From contig SMSO01000006.1 of NCBI GenBank assembly GCA_004764695.1, positions 786,859 to 850,858 of the forward strand: 64,000 bases of DNA, in the 5' to 3' direction. Below the pieces are notes generated by a model. That model ran no database searches. It was given only the letters and a program-made list of their open reading frames with translations, and was not told the origin of the DNA. Both the position numbers and the translations under genes were made by a program. Origin of the DNA: Schizochytrium sp. TIO01. Its lineage: Eukaryota; Sar; Bigyra; Thraustochytrida; Thraustochytriidae. Within the stretch, counting starts at the first letter, position 1. Each line of letters opens with the position of its first letter. Positions 63,717 through 64,000 of the stretch are shown in pieces.

Positions 63717-63810
63717 AATACTATCCAGGTAGGAACCACCGCCTATTTTCTCACTTTCAAAATTAAAAGCTTTCCTTTCCATACAAACATACCTTTAAAA
63801 ATAAAAATAA

Positions 63811-63835
63811 AATAATTAATTAATTAATTAATTAA
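63811..63835. repeat. (AATT)n tract
   Basis: About six AATT units. Confidence 0.9.
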
Positions 63836-64000
63836 AAGCTATATTTATACATAGCTGCGTATAAAGCATTCGCAGCACAGACTGCAAAAGAGGGATCTTC
63901 GATTGGCCGCCAGTGCTCGTTCCTTCGCAGGGGAGGGGAAGGCCGCGAGGAGCCTGAGGCCGCGCCTTTCGGGGCCCCTCCAGGTGGGTCCCACCTACCC

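Larger units (their letters stand above)
60804..64000. other. Repeat-rich region without a supported gene, to the right window edge
   Basis: About 3.2 kb. It contains GAC/GAG-rich sequence near 61018-61045 and the repeats listed separately. The frame at 61432-61827 (+) ends in a Phe-rich microsatellite-like stretch and is not called. The last 110 bases are GC-rich and could be the edge of another gene, but nothing can be shown. Confidence 0.4.

Overview
This window is nuclear DNA from a single-celled eukaryote that builds a flagellum. The evidence is the gene content: a 26S proteasome lid subunit (PSMD12/Rpn5), a golgin-84, CFAP298 (dynein-arm assembly), a TPR protein of ciliary type, a RIIa-domain protein, two TMEM151-like proteins, RRM and WW/FF RNA-processing proteins and a protein O-fucosyltransferase-like enzyme. 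Gene structure agrees: one gene per promoter on both strands, mostly intronless or with a few short GT-AG introns (about 50 to 260 bases), AT-rich spacers and many microsatellites. I cannot name the organism. A stramenopile-type protist, such as a thraustochytrid or relative, is my guess from the mix of cilia genes, compact genes, flavohaemoglobin and chalcone-isomerase fold; this is inference only.

Layout. 0-3.6 kb: a gene running off the left edge (-), then a four-exon gene ending in ankyrin-like sequence (-). 3.6-6.6 kb: a microsatellite-rich spacer. 6.6-14 kb: a membrane-anchored chalcone-isomerase-fold protein (+), a WW/WW/WW/FF splicing-type protein (+) that overlaps tail-to-tail with a two-exon gene (-), and a TPR gene with a one-base frame break (-). 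14.4-19.5 kb: an ankyrin-SAM gene with a clear intron (+), a RIIa-domain gene (-) and a multi-pass membrane protein (+). 20.6-21.6 kb: a tentative four-exon gene (-). 22.9-29.6 kb: a two-RRM protein (+), golgin-84 (+) and CFAP298 (-). 30.4-31 kb: a tentative spliced gene (-). 31.6-37.6 kb: O-fucosyltransferase-like (+), START-domain protein (-) and PSMD12 (+). 37.6-42.4 kb: AT-rich and gene-poor, with one small ORF, a long CAAA/GAAA microsatellite and a broken ORF. 42.5-49.5 kb: a novel-looking three-repeat Cys-rich membrane protein (+), two tandem TMEM151-like genes (-) and a flavohaemoprotein (-). 49.6-54.4 kb: apparently gene-poor, but with a chain of phase-compatible exon candidates (-). 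54.5-60.8 kb: a 5'-nucleotidase-family protein (-), a lysine-methyltransferase-family protein (+) and an ATP-grasp ligase with a one-base frame break (-). 60.8-64 kb: repeats only.

There is no operon-like organisation. The genes span unrelated housekeeping and ciliary functions, so this is an ordinary gene-rich chromosomal segment. The main value is in gene models that a simple one-frame reading misses (spliced genes at 2.0-3.6, 10.5-12.0, 14.5-15.7, 20.7-21.6, 30.4-31.0 and 52-54 kb), two single-base frame breaks that both lie in G runs, and an undescribed six-cysteine repeat at 42.5-43.6 kb.
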